Below are positions 1 through 5,177 of a stretch of DNA of 9,788 nt, piece after piece. This DNA is from Chitinophagaceae bacterium (GTDB lineage Bacteria; Bacteroidota; Bacteroidia; Chitinophagales; Chitinophagaceae). The position numbers and the translations under genes were made by a program. Under the pieces are notes generated by a model. It was not told the DNA's origin. It saw nothing but the letters and a program-made list of their open reading frames with translations, and searched no databases. How positions within the stretch are numbered: position 1 is the stretch's first letter; every line of letters begins with the position of its first letter. The stretch lies in the NCBI GenBank assembly GCA_947452875.1, contig CANGEZ010000061.1, forward strand, positions 1 to 9,788, in the 5' to 3' direction.

Positions 1-1656
1 ATTTTTATAATTCCAAGTTTGAATTTTCAAAAAAATAATTCAGTAAGTGAAGCCGCTATCAACAGTTTCAAATACACTGACGATTCTCTTTACAATTCAA
101 ATTCACTTTCCGAAAAAAATAAAAATGGTTACAATCTAAAAAACAATTTGATGTTCAGGCATTCTTTCGCGAAAAAGAATCGAATTTTTTCTGCAGGCTT
201 CAATACAACGTTGACCAGAAACTACAGCGAAAACACAACCGATGCAAGATTTAGATTTTATGATGCCGCAGGACTGCCATTAGACCCAGATTCATTACAA
301 CAACAATTCAGTGATAATAAAACGAATGGCTACACCATTGGCGGAAACATCTCCTACAACGAACCGTTGGGTAAAAAAGGTAAAGGCCAATTGCAAATTG
401 AATACAACCCATCAGTACAAAAAAATAAAGCCAATCAAAAGACATTTGGATTAGATGGCCTACAATATTCAAAATATGATACCACTTTATCTAATCAATT
501 TGATAATACTATCACTACACAAAATGGTGGTGTTACTTACCGATACAATCCAAATAAAGATGAACAACTTTCATTTGGTGTCAGCTATCAAACTTCTGAA
601 TTAAAAAGCGACAGAATTATTCCTCAGGTAAGTAACGTCAATCAAACATTCAAAGATTTTCTACCGAATGGATCGTGGAGAAAAAAGATTTCGCAATACA
701 GCAATATCAGAATGTTTTACAGGGCATCAACAATATTCCCAACCATATCTCAATTGCAGGATGTTGTGAATCTTAGTAATCCTGTTAGTGTGAGCAGTGG
801 CAATAAAGATTTGAAACAATCTTATACTCAATATGGCGGTGGAAGATTCAGTTATACCAATACTAAAACCAACAGAAGTTTGTTTACCGGCATTTTCTTT
901 CAAAGTTCTAATGATTATATATCCAATGCCACTTATATAGCATCAGCAGATACTGTTATTCAACAAGGCATTACTTTAAAACAAGGCACTCAATTGACAA
1001 AGCCTGTAAACCTCGATGGATACCGGGTTGTACGTTCTTATTTTAATTACAGCATTCCTGTAAAAAAATTGAAAACCACAGTAAACTTGAACACTTCATT
1101 TATGTACAACAACATGCCCGGACTTGTGAATACAACTGCTACGAATACAAAAACTTTTCAGTACAATTTAGGAATGGCTTTTGTAAGCAATGTTAGTGAA
1201 TATGTAGATTACAATATCAGTTATAATGCTGCCATCAACAATGCGACAACCAAAGGCACTTCAACCATTGAAAATAATTATGTGAATCATACGGTTTCTG
1301 TAGTTTTCAATTTATTAAGTAAAAAAGGCTGGTTTGTTCAGAATGAATTTACTGGACAAATTTATAATGGATTGTCGTCGGGCTTTGATAGACAATTCGC
1401 ATTATGGAATGCATCAATTGGTAAGAAATTTTTCAAGAACAAAGCAGGCGAATTAAAAATGTCGGTGTTTGATATTTTAAAACAAAATCAAAGTATCAGC
1501 AGAACAGTTTCCAACACTTATCTTGAAGATGTGAACAGCAAAGTGTTGCAACAATATTTCATGCTAACGTTTAGCTATAACCTAAAGAATTTTGGAACGC
1601 CTAAAAAAACAGAAAAGACAGAAGAGTTTATTCCGAGAGTGGGATATCCGAATTAA
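1..1656 (+). CDS. Outer-membrane beta-barrel / TonB-dependent receptor-like protein, C-terminal part (5' truncated)
   Basis: The reading frame is open from base 1, with six codons before the first candidate start (a TTG at 19), so the gene runs off the left edge and about 551 C-terminal residues are visible. They are rich in Asn, Thr, Ser, Tyr and Phe, with alternating polar and aromatic residues typical of amphipathic outer-membrane strands. The NPVSVSSGNKDLKQSYTQ stretch and the terminal strand QQYFMLTFSYNLKNFG match my recollection of the OMP_b-brl_3 family, whose members carry an N-terminal carboxypeptidase-like and plug domain. Those N-terminal domains would lie outside the window. A hydrophilic tail (TPKKTEKTEEF...) follows the last strand. 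The likely role is an outer-membrane transporter or TonB-linked barrel; the substrate cannot be told. The Crp-type gene starts 21 bp after the stop, so the two may be co-transcribed. Confidence 0.85.
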   Translation: MFIIPSLNFQKNNSVSEAAINSFKYTDDSLYNSNSLSEKNKNGYNLKNNLMFRHSFAKKNRIFSAGFNTTLTRNYSENTTDARFRFYDAAGLPLDPDSLQQQFSDNKTNGYTIGGNISYNEPLGKKGKGQLQIEYNPSVQKNKANQKTFGLDGLQYSKYDTTLSNQFDNTITTQNGGVTYRYNPNKDEQLSFGVSYQTSELKSDRIIPQVSNVNQTFKDFLPNGSWRKKISQYSNIRMFYRASTIFPTISQLQDVVNLSNPVSVSSGNKDLKQSYTQYGGGRFSYTNTKTNRSLFTGIFFQSSNDYISNATYIASADTVIQQGITLKQGTQLTKPVNLDGYRVVRSYFNYSIPVKKLKTTVNLNTSFMYNNMPGLVNTTATNTKTFQYNLGMAFVSNVSEYVDYNISYNAAINNATTKGTSTIENNYVNHTVSVVFNLLSKKGWFVQNEFTGQIYNGLSSGFDRQFALWNASIGKKFFKNKAGELKMSVFDILKQNQSISRTVSNTYLEDVNSKVLQQYFMLTFSYNLKNFGTPKKTEKTEEFIPRVGYPN

Positions 1657-1677
1657 AAACAATTGAATTTTAAAGTC

Positions 1678-2289
1678 ATGACTTCAGATAATCATCTTTT
1701 CAGTTCATTATTAAATGATGCCGTATATGCATCAGGTCAAATAAAAGTTTTTCCTGCAGAAACCATTTTATTGAATTTACAATCTTATATCAAATCGATT
1801 CCGATTGTTTTATCCGGCAGCATTAAAGTAATTAAAACTGATGAAGAAGGACAAGAGATTTTGTTGTACTACATCAAACCAGGTGAAAGTTGCATCATGT
1901 CTTTTTTGGCAGGACTTCACAATGATAAGAGTAAAATAAAAGCAATTGTGGAAGAAGATGCAGAGGTGTTGATGATACCTATTGAAAAAGCTGGACAATG
2001 GATTAGGGAATTTCCTGAATGGACCGACTTTATTTTTAATTTATATCAGAAAAGATTTGAAGAGTTGCTTGATGTGGTTAATGCTGTTGCTTTTCAAAAA
2101 ATGGATGTGCGATTGATGAATTTGCTTCAACAGAAATCTACTTTATACAACACCAAAGATATTTTAGTTACCCACCAGCAACTTGCCGATGAAATGGGAA
2201 CTACACGAGAAGCTGTTAGTCGTGTGTTAAAGCAACTCGAAAAATCTCAAGCTTTAGTGCTTTCCAGAAATAAAATCTCACTTGTGTGA
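1678..2289 (+). CDS. Crp/Fnr-family transcriptional regulator
   Basis: This 203-residue protein has the two-domain Crp/Fnr layout. A cupin-like effector domain spans about residues 20-115 (LSGSIKVIKTDEEGQEILLYYI near 45-66, then KPGESC near 67-72). A long dimerisation helix covers about 120-155, and a C-terminal winged helix-turn-helix about 160-203 (THQQLADEMGTTREAVSRVL). There is only one cysteine (Cys72), so an FNR-type Fe-S cluster is not supported. Whether it binds cAMP cannot be decided by eye. I chose the ATG at 1678 over an in-frame TTG at 1663 because ATG is far commoner and nothing recognisable is lost. The gene directly precedes the DUF2892-OsmC-DUF6132-rhodanese operon. A Crp-like palindrome overlaps its own stop codon just upstream of that operon, so it is the natural candidate activator. 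Confidence 0.92.
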   Translation: MTSDNHLFSSLLNDAVYASGQIKVFPAETILLNLQSYIKSIPIVLSGSIKVIKTDEEGQEILLYYIKPGESCIMSFLAGLHNDKSKIKAIVEEDAEVLMIPIEKAGQWIREFPEWTDFIFNLYQKRFEELLDVVNAVAFQKMDVRLMNLLQQKSTLYNTKDILVTHQQLADEMGTTREAVSRVLKQLEKSQALVLSRNKISLV

Positions 2290-2300
2290 CTTTTATCACT
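2285..2300 (+). promoter_or_regulatory. Crp-like operator, TGTGA-N6-TCACT
   Basis: TGTGA at 2285-2289 and TCACT at 2296-2300 are separated by 6 bp. This matches 9 of the 10 defined bases of the classical Crp consensus TGTGA-N6-TCACA. The TGA of the left half-site is the stop codon of the upstream Crp/Fnr-family gene. The centre (2292.5) lies 33 bp upstream of the centre of the TACTTTTG element at 2322-2329, placing it near -40. That is the position of a class II activator site that takes the place of a -33 element. Binding by the adjacent regulator is an inference. Confidence 0.6.
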
Positions 2301-2321
2301 AACTACTAGTTTTTTGCATAC

Positions 2322-2329
2322 TACTTTTG
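2322..2329 (+). promoter_or_regulatory. Promoter -7 element of the sulfur/thiol operon
   Basis: TACTTTTG fits the Bacteroidota -7 consensus TAnnTTTG at every defined position. No TTTG lies 19-21 bp upstream (the nearest TTG is only 5 bp away), so there is no proper -33 element. This fits activator-dependent initiation from the Crp-like site at 2285-2300. Transcription would begin near 2333, giving a leader of about 50 nt before the ATG at 2384. Confidence 0.55.
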
Positions 2330-2383
2330 TTCTCGTTGAAGCAATCAACATTCAAACAATATTTATTCAATAAATAAATTTTT

Positions 2384-2587
2384 ATGAAAAAGAACATGGG
2401 TAATGCCGACAAAACAATCAGAATCATTCTGGCTATTCTTTTTTCCATTCTTTATTTTACAAATACCATTAGCGGCACTGCTGGCATCATACTTTTAATT
2501 TTAGGTGGTGTATTTCTGTTTACCGGACTTATTAATTTCTGTCCGCTCTATTTACCTTTTGGAATCAATGCTTGTAAAAATAAATAA
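2384..2587 (+). CDS. DUF2892 (YgaP-type) inner-membrane protein
   Basis: This 67-residue protein begins MKKNMGNADKTIR, followed by two hydrophobic segments at about residues 13-27 and 31-50. It ends with the NFCPLYLPFGINACK motif (two cysteines) characteristic of DUF2892 / YgaP-like membrane domains. In E. coli YgaP this kind of membrane hairpin is fused to a rhodanese domain and helps export thiocyanate or handle sulfur. Here the rhodanese is a separate gene three positions downstream in the same operon, so the two may act together at the inner membrane. The ATG at 2384 is preferred over the internal ATG at 2396 because family members usually start MKKNMG. It is the first gene of the operon and lies 8 bp before the OsmC gene. 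Confidence 0.88.
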   Translation: MKKNMGNADKTIRIILAILFSILYFTNTISGTAGIILLILGGVFLFTGLINFCPLYLPFGINACKNK

Positions 2588-2595
2588 TAATAAAT

Positions 2596-3066
2596 ATGAC
2601 ACATGAAGTAGAAACCCAGTGGATGGGTAAAATGCAATTCAACTCTTTAGTCAATGGCCACACCATAGTAATGGATGCACCAGAAAGAGTTGGTGGTGAA
2701 GATCAAGGTCCGATTCCAAAGCCATTTGTACTTACAGCATTATCGGGATGTACAGGTATGGACATTGTTGCCATACTTCGTAAAGCAAAAAAAGAAGTAA
2801 AGGATCTGGATATCAAAGTTTTTGGCGAACTCAGTAAAACGGCTCCTATAGAATATGTAAGCATTCATGTAAAATATTATTTTCTGGGAGATGAAGAAAA
2901 TAAAGATGCGGCATTAGATGCTGTTACCACTTCACAAGAAAAATATTGTGGCGTAAGTCATATGCTCAGAAAAGCATTACCAGTTACTTGGGAAGTGAAT
3001 TACAATGGAAAAGAAATTTTCAACAACAAAGAAATAAATCATCATGAACCTTCAGTCGTTTCTTAA
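2596..3066 (+). CDS. OsmC-family protein (thiol-dependent peroxidase-like)
   Basis: This 156-residue protein is close to the usual size for OsmC/Ohr/YhfA proteins. Both redox cysteines of the family are present: Cys52 in TALSGCTGMD and Cys118 in EKYCGVSHML. Arg31 and Glu35 (APERVGGEDQGPIPKPF) lie where the family keeps its active-site Arg/Glu region. Members reduce organic hydroperoxides or act on reactive sulfur species with a Cys pair, working as cytoplasmic homodimers. The spacing and the GPIPKPF segment look more like the YhfA-type branch than classical Ohr. The neighbours (DUF2892, rhodanese) favour a role in persulfide or thiol stress, but that is inference. The 3' end overlaps the next start by 23 bp, suggesting translational coupling. 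Confidence 0.9.
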   Translation: MTHEVETQWMGKMQFNSLVNGHTIVMDAPERVGGEDQGPIPKPFVLTALSGCTGMDIVAILRKAKKEVKDLDIKVFGELSKTAPIEYVSIHVKYYFLGDEENKDAALDAVTTSQEKYCGVSHMLRKALPVTWEVNYNGKEIFNNKEINHHEPSVVS

Positions 3067-3238
3067 TAAGCACAAACTATCTGTGATGGGCATCATCATC
3101 GGATCGATACTTGGATTCACTTACTGGAAATTTGTTGGATGCTCTAGTGGTAAATGTATGATCACTTCCAATCCCATCAATTCAACTTTATACGGCTCAT
3201 TATTAGGTTATTTAATTTTCAATATTTTTAAAAAATAA
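3044..3238 (+). CDS. DUF6132-type small membrane protein
   Basis: This 64-residue protein has two hydrophobic segments (about residues 15-31 and 47-62). They flank a short loop with a paired-cysteine motif, GCSSGKC (Cys33 and Cys39), followed by MITSNPINSTLYGSLLGYL. I recognise the layout as DUF6132, a small Bacteroidota family often found beside rhodanese and OsmC-type genes. Its biochemical role is unknown. The cysteine pair near the membrane surface could carry a persulfide or disulfide, which is inference. The start lies inside the OsmC gene (23-bp overlap, different frame) and the stop is 3 bp before the rhodanese ATG, so the gene is tightly embedded in the operon. Confidence 0.82.
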   Translation: MNLQSFLNKHKLSVMGIIIGSILGFTYWKFVGCSSGKCMITSNPINSTLYGSLLGYLIFNIFKK

Positions 3239-3241
3239 ATT

Positions 3242-3556
3242 ATGTTACAATCCATCAAACAATTATTCGGATTAGGTCCGGCGACAGACTACAGTCAACT
3301 TGTAAAAAACGGTGCCATTATTCTTGATGTGAGAAGCACAGGAGAATATGCCGGAGGCCACATCAAAGGTTCAATCAATATTCCAGTTGATCAACTGCGT
3401 AACAATCTTGCGAAACTTAAAGAGAAGAAAAAGCCTATCATCACTTGTTGTGCATCGGGCATGAGAAGTGCAACTGCGAAATCCATTTTATTAAATGCGG
3501 GATATGAAGAGGTGCATAATGGGGGTGGGTGGTCTGGGTTGCAGGGGAAGCTGTAA
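3242..3556 (+). CDS. Single-domain rhodanese (sulfurtransferase)
   Basis: This 104-residue rhodanese-fold protein has the family landmarks in order: IILDVRSTGEYAGGHIKGSINIP (about 26-48) and the active-site loop C70-A-S-G-M-R75, a six-residue CX4R loop typical of sulfurtransferases rather than phosphatases. It ends with the NGGGWSGL segment. A second cysteine (Cys69) directly precedes the catalytic one. The protein would carry a persulfide on Cys70 and transfer sulfur to a thiol acceptor in the cytoplasm; plausible partners are the DUF2892, DUF6132 and OsmC proteins encoded just upstream. It is the last gene of the operon, and a terminator-like hairpin starts 33 bp after its stop. The final dozen codons are unusually G-rich (GGG, TTG, CAG, CTG), unlike the rest of the gene. 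Confidence 0.93.
   Translation: MLQSIKQLFGLGPATDYSQLVKNGAIILDVRSTGEYAGGHIKGSINIPVDQLRNNLAKLKEKKKPIITCCASGMRSATAKSILLNAGYEEVHNGGGWSGLQGKL
3521..3547 (+). other. G-quadruplex-forming motif at the end of the rhodanese gene
   Basis: Four G-tracts of three or more occur in order: G5 (3521-3525), G3 (3527-3529), G3 (3536-3538) and G4 (3544-3547). The loops are 1, 6 and 5 nt, meeting the usual G3+N1-7 rule. The G-rich strand is the coding strand, so the mRNA could fold it. It codes for the conserved rhodanese GGGWSGL region but uses GGG and other G-ending codons that the surrounding AT-rich genes mostly avoid. Confidence 0.5.
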
Positions 3557-3588
3557 GAGGTAATTGAAATTGAAGAAATATAAAGTGT

Positions 3589-3616
3589 GACTGAATAAAC
3601 TTTAGTCATTTTTTTT
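3589..3616 (+). terminator. Terminator-like hairpin 1, end of the thiol operon
   Basis: GACTGAA (3589-3595), loop TAAAC, and TTTAGTC (3601-3607) form a 7-bp stem with one G-U pair, followed by A and eight T (3609-3616). It lies 33 bp after the rhodanese stop on the same strand, where an intrinsic terminator is expected. The stem is AT-rich and therefore weak. The T tract also forms part of the following -33 element. Confidence 0.55.
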
Positions 3617-3646
3617 GGCTGTGAATGTTCGAGGGACGTAATATTG
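3614..3646 (+). promoter_or_regulatory. Putative promoter P1 (no gene directly downstream)
   Basis: TTTG at 3614-3617 and TAATATTG at 3639-3646 are separated by 21 bp, as in Bacteroidota promoters (TTTG, 19-21 bp, TAnnTTTG; one mismatch in the -7 element). A transcript would begin near 3653. No ATG occurs before the second hairpin at 3752, so P1 has no apparent coding target. Confidence 0.45.
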
Positions 3647-3647
3647 C

Positions 3648-3669
3648 GATATTGCAATATTGCAAAAAC
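3648..3669. promoter_or_regulatory. Degenerate operator palindrome, copy 1
   Basis: This has the same 22-bp layout as the perfect palindrome at 3811-3832 but with two changed bases in the right arm (3666 and 3668, T to A). The left arm GATATTGCAAT is intact. It overlaps the predicted start site of P1, a position suited to a repressor. Confidence 0.45.
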
Positions 3670-3751
3670 GATAACCTCTTTAAAATCAATTTATTCTAAA
3701 AAAACAGCTAAAAATTTAATTTGGGCTTAGTAGTGAAGAAATTTACATTCA
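3665..3751 (+). ncRNA. Possible short transcript region between P1 and hairpin 2
   Basis: This stretch between the two repeat copies contains no ATG on the plus strand and no recognisable gene. If P1 is active, RNA would start near 3653 and end at the second hairpin (T tract to 3779), giving about 125 nt. It could be a small RNA, the remnant of a lost ArsR-controlled gene, or an inert leftover of a duplication. Only the flanking signals support it. Confidence 0.2.
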
Positions 3752-3779
3752 GACTGAATAAACTTCAGTTATTTTTTTT
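3752..3779 (+). terminator. Terminator-like hairpin 2
   Basis: GACTGAA (3752-3758), loop TAAAC, and TTCAGTT (3764-3770) pair over 7 bp with one terminal G-U, then A and eight T (3772-3779). Relative to hairpin 1 the G-U pair has moved, but all seven pairs are kept on the plus-strand RNA. It would stop transcription from P1 or readthrough from the upstream operon before the ArsR promoter. Confidence 0.5.
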
Positions 3780-3809
3780 GGTGGTGAAGGTGCTGTGGAC
3801 GTAATATTG
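3777..3809 (+). promoter_or_regulatory. Putative promoter P2 of the ArsR-type gene
   Basis: TTTG (3777-3780), 21 bp, then TAATATTG (3802-3809) is the same geometry as P1. The start site would fall near 3816, inside the palindrome at 3811-3832 and about 40 nt before the ATG at 3855. Binding at the palindrome would block initiation, consistent with autorepression. Confidence 0.55.
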
Positions 3810-3810
3810 C

Positions 3811-3832
3811 GATATTGCAATATTGCAATATC
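3811..3832. promoter_or_regulatory. Perfect 22-bp palindrome, probable ArsR operator
   Basis: The first 11 bases, GATATTGCAAT, are followed by their exact reverse complement, ATTGCAATATC. An extra AATATTGC lies just upstream (3803-3810), so the site also reads as 8-bp tandem units. ArsR/SmtB dimers bind AT-rich inverted repeats over their own promoters, and this one overlaps the predicted start site 22 bp before the ArsR-type gene. Confidence 0.6.
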
Positions 3833-3854
3833 ACTAAAAACAAATCCGTATAAA

Positions 3855-4169
3855 ATGGGCGCCTCAAAAAAAGAATTCTTCCCCGAAAAACAAAACACCA
3901 TCGCTACCCTTTGCAAAGCATTCGGACACCCCGCTAGAGTTATCATCATCGAACACTTGCTATTTGTAAATGAATGTATTGCTGAAGACTTCCTAGAAAT
4001 TATCCCTTTGTCTAGAGCCACTATATGGCAGCATTTACAAGAACTGGAAAATGCCCGACTGATAATTGGAAATTTTAAAGAAAATACTTTTAGTTACAAA
4101 ATAAATAGCTTGAAAATAGAAAATGTGAAAAGTTATTTTTTAGGTGTTTCAGGAAAAGAAAAACTCTAA
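3855..4169 (+). CDS. ArsR-family winged-helix regulator
   Basis: This 104-residue protein begins MGASKKEFFPEKQNTIATLCKAFGHPARV, typical of Bacteroidota ArsR proteins. The DNA-binding part follows: IPLSRATIWQHLQELENARLI (about 50-70) as recognition helix and wing. Family members usually have CxCGDL after the second helix, supplying metal or arsenite thiols. Here the segment is NECIAEDFL, keeping Cys41 but with Ala at 43; the only other cysteine is Cys20. Sensing may therefore be altered. The ATG at 3855 is chosen over an in-frame GTG at 3795 because homologues start MGxxK and the GTG lies upstream of the operator. Autorepression from the palindrome at 3811-3832 is likely. No efflux or arsenic gene is beside it, and the next gene converges from the other strand. 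Confidence 0.85.
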   Translation: MGASKKEFFPEKQNTIATLCKAFGHPARVIIIEHLLFVNECIAEDFLEIIPLSRATIWQHLQELENARLIIGNFKENTFSYKINSLKIENVKSYFLGVSGKEKL

Positions 4170-4214
4170 ATATAAAGTTGTATTGCCTTAGACTGTTGGC
4201 TGTGAATAATTGTT

Positions 4215-5177
4215 CTAGTTCCTTATTTTCTCCTTTTGAATTGGTGAATAATCTGTTTTAGTATCTCCGTTTACTTGTATTTTGTCAAAGTAACATTTTA
4301 CGCCCGTTGCTGAATTCATATCTTCTACATTTTGAACGTGGAAATGTAAATGAGGCTCTGATGAATTTCCTGTATTTCCACAAAGACCAAGCAGTTGGCC
4401 TTGTTTTATTTTTTGTCCTTGCTTAACAGCAATTGAATGTTGTTTGAAGTGAGCAAAAAATAAGTACTCGTTGTTTTCTGTCTTTATGATAACGGTATTG
4501 CCTGGAACATAAACTGGATTTGAAATTCCTGGTATATTGTCTTTAACGCCTTCGACTACCAAAACAACTTCTCCGTCACAAGGTGCAATGAGCTCTTTTC
4601 CAAAAGCATAATAATCTTCATTCGTTTTTCCGTCAGTCTTGTAAGAATTTCCTTTGTCGTTTTTTATCACAAAATCAAAGGCGTTTTTTTGAGCTTCGCT
4701 TTCAACGTGATAATTCATTTCTTTTGTATCACCACCCCATATAACAGTCCATTCATCTTTAAATGGCAACATGAGTTTTGATGTGTTGCGAACTAATTTT
4801 GGCAGATTACTTTCTTTGAAAGGATTTACAAATAGCCCGTTGATTTTTGAATTCTTATCTACCGAAATATTAACTGCAAATAATGCTCTTTCAAAATTTG
4901 TCTTGTATGAAGCGTAAGACTGTTCGTATTTTACAAATTGTCTTTTTGTGATTTTTCCTGCCTGTGATTTCAGGTCTGTAAGAAAATCTTTCGTTTTGTC
5001 TAGTGGTAATGCGTTTTGCATTTCCGTTGAGAAACTTAAAAATATGGCGTCGAAATTATTTGTGTTATAGTTCATCTCAAAACTATCGGCAACAGATTTA
5101 TTTATTAATTTTTCTGCCTGTCCAAATGCAAAATTCATAATGATGGTCAGGAGTATTGTTGCTATATACTTTTTCAT
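4215..5177 (-). CDS. Secreted DUF3887 / M23-family metallopeptidase
   Basis: This 320-residue protein starts MKKYIATILLTIIMNFAFGQ, a signal peptide with probable cleavage near residue 19. A DUF3887-like domain follows (about 21-120). An M23 (LytM/lysostaphin-type) domain occupies the C-terminal half: NAFDF with Asp168, APCDGEVV (198-205), FAHF with His243, and EPHLHFH with His276 and His278. Asp168 and the HxH pair are expected zinc ligands and His243 is catalytic. The first ligand histidine may be His157, 11 residues before Asp168 rather than the canonical four. The enzyme would cut peptide cross-links in periplasmic peptidoglycan or another extracellular peptide. An upstream in-frame ATG at 5285 would put 36 charged residues before the signal peptide and is rejected. 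The gene converges with the ArsR gene, 45 bp away. Confidence 0.88.
   Translation of the reverse strand: MKKYIATILLTIIMNFAFGQAEKLINKSVADSFEMNYNTNNFDAIFLSFSTEMQNALPLDKTKDFLTDLKSQAGKITKRQFVKYEQSYASYKTNFERALFAVNISVDKNSKINGLFVNPFKESNLPKLVRNTSKLMLPFKDEWTVIWGGDTKEMNYHVESEAQKNAFDFVIKNDKGNSYKTDGKTNEDYYAFGKELIAPCDGEVVLVVEGVKDNIPGISNPVYVPGNTVIIKTENNEYLFFAHFKQHSIAVKQGQKIKQGQLLGLCGNTGNSSEPHLHFHVQNVEDMNSATGVKCYFDKIQVNGDTKTDYSPIQKEKIRN

Larger units (their letters stand above)
3589..3669 (+). repeat. Direct repeat unit, copy 1 (hairpin + promoter + operator)
   Basis: Copy 1 of an 81-bp unit whose second copy is at 3752-3832, exactly 163 bp away. Counting by eye gives 70 of 81 identical positions and no gaps. 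Weaker similarity extends about 18 bp upstream (from 3571 and 3734). The differences are not random. Two fall at pairing positions of the hairpin stem, seven between the -33 and -7 elements, and two in the right arm of the palindrome. Confidence 0.85.
3752..3832 (+). repeat. Direct repeat unit, copy 2 (hairpin + promoter + operator)
   Basis: Second copy of the 81-bp unit described at 3589-3669. This copy has the perfect palindrome and sits just upstream of the ArsR-type gene, so it is probably the working original. Homology to copy 1 ends abruptly at 3832, the last base of the palindrome. Confidence 0.85.

Noticed and set aside
1663..1677. TTG start adding five residues to the Crp/Fnr-type protein
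   Set aside because: An ATG lies 15 bp downstream in frame, nothing conserved is lost, and TTG starts are uncommon in this group.
3391..3657. Minus-strand open frames across the rhodanese end and the repeats (also 3749-4021)
   Set aside because: They overlap well-supported genes and the duplicated unit. Their similarity to each other (both contain LQYRNIT- or MQYRNIT-like segments) comes only from the DNA repeat.
3639..3832. AATATTGC units as a CRISPR-like or simple tandem array
   Set aside because: The units are 8 bp, few, and part of a palindrome at promoter start sites; there are no spacers.
3795..3854. GTG start adding 20 residues to the ArsR-type protein
   Set aside because: It falls upstream of the operator and within the promoter unit; relatives begin at MGxxK, which matches the ATG at 3855.
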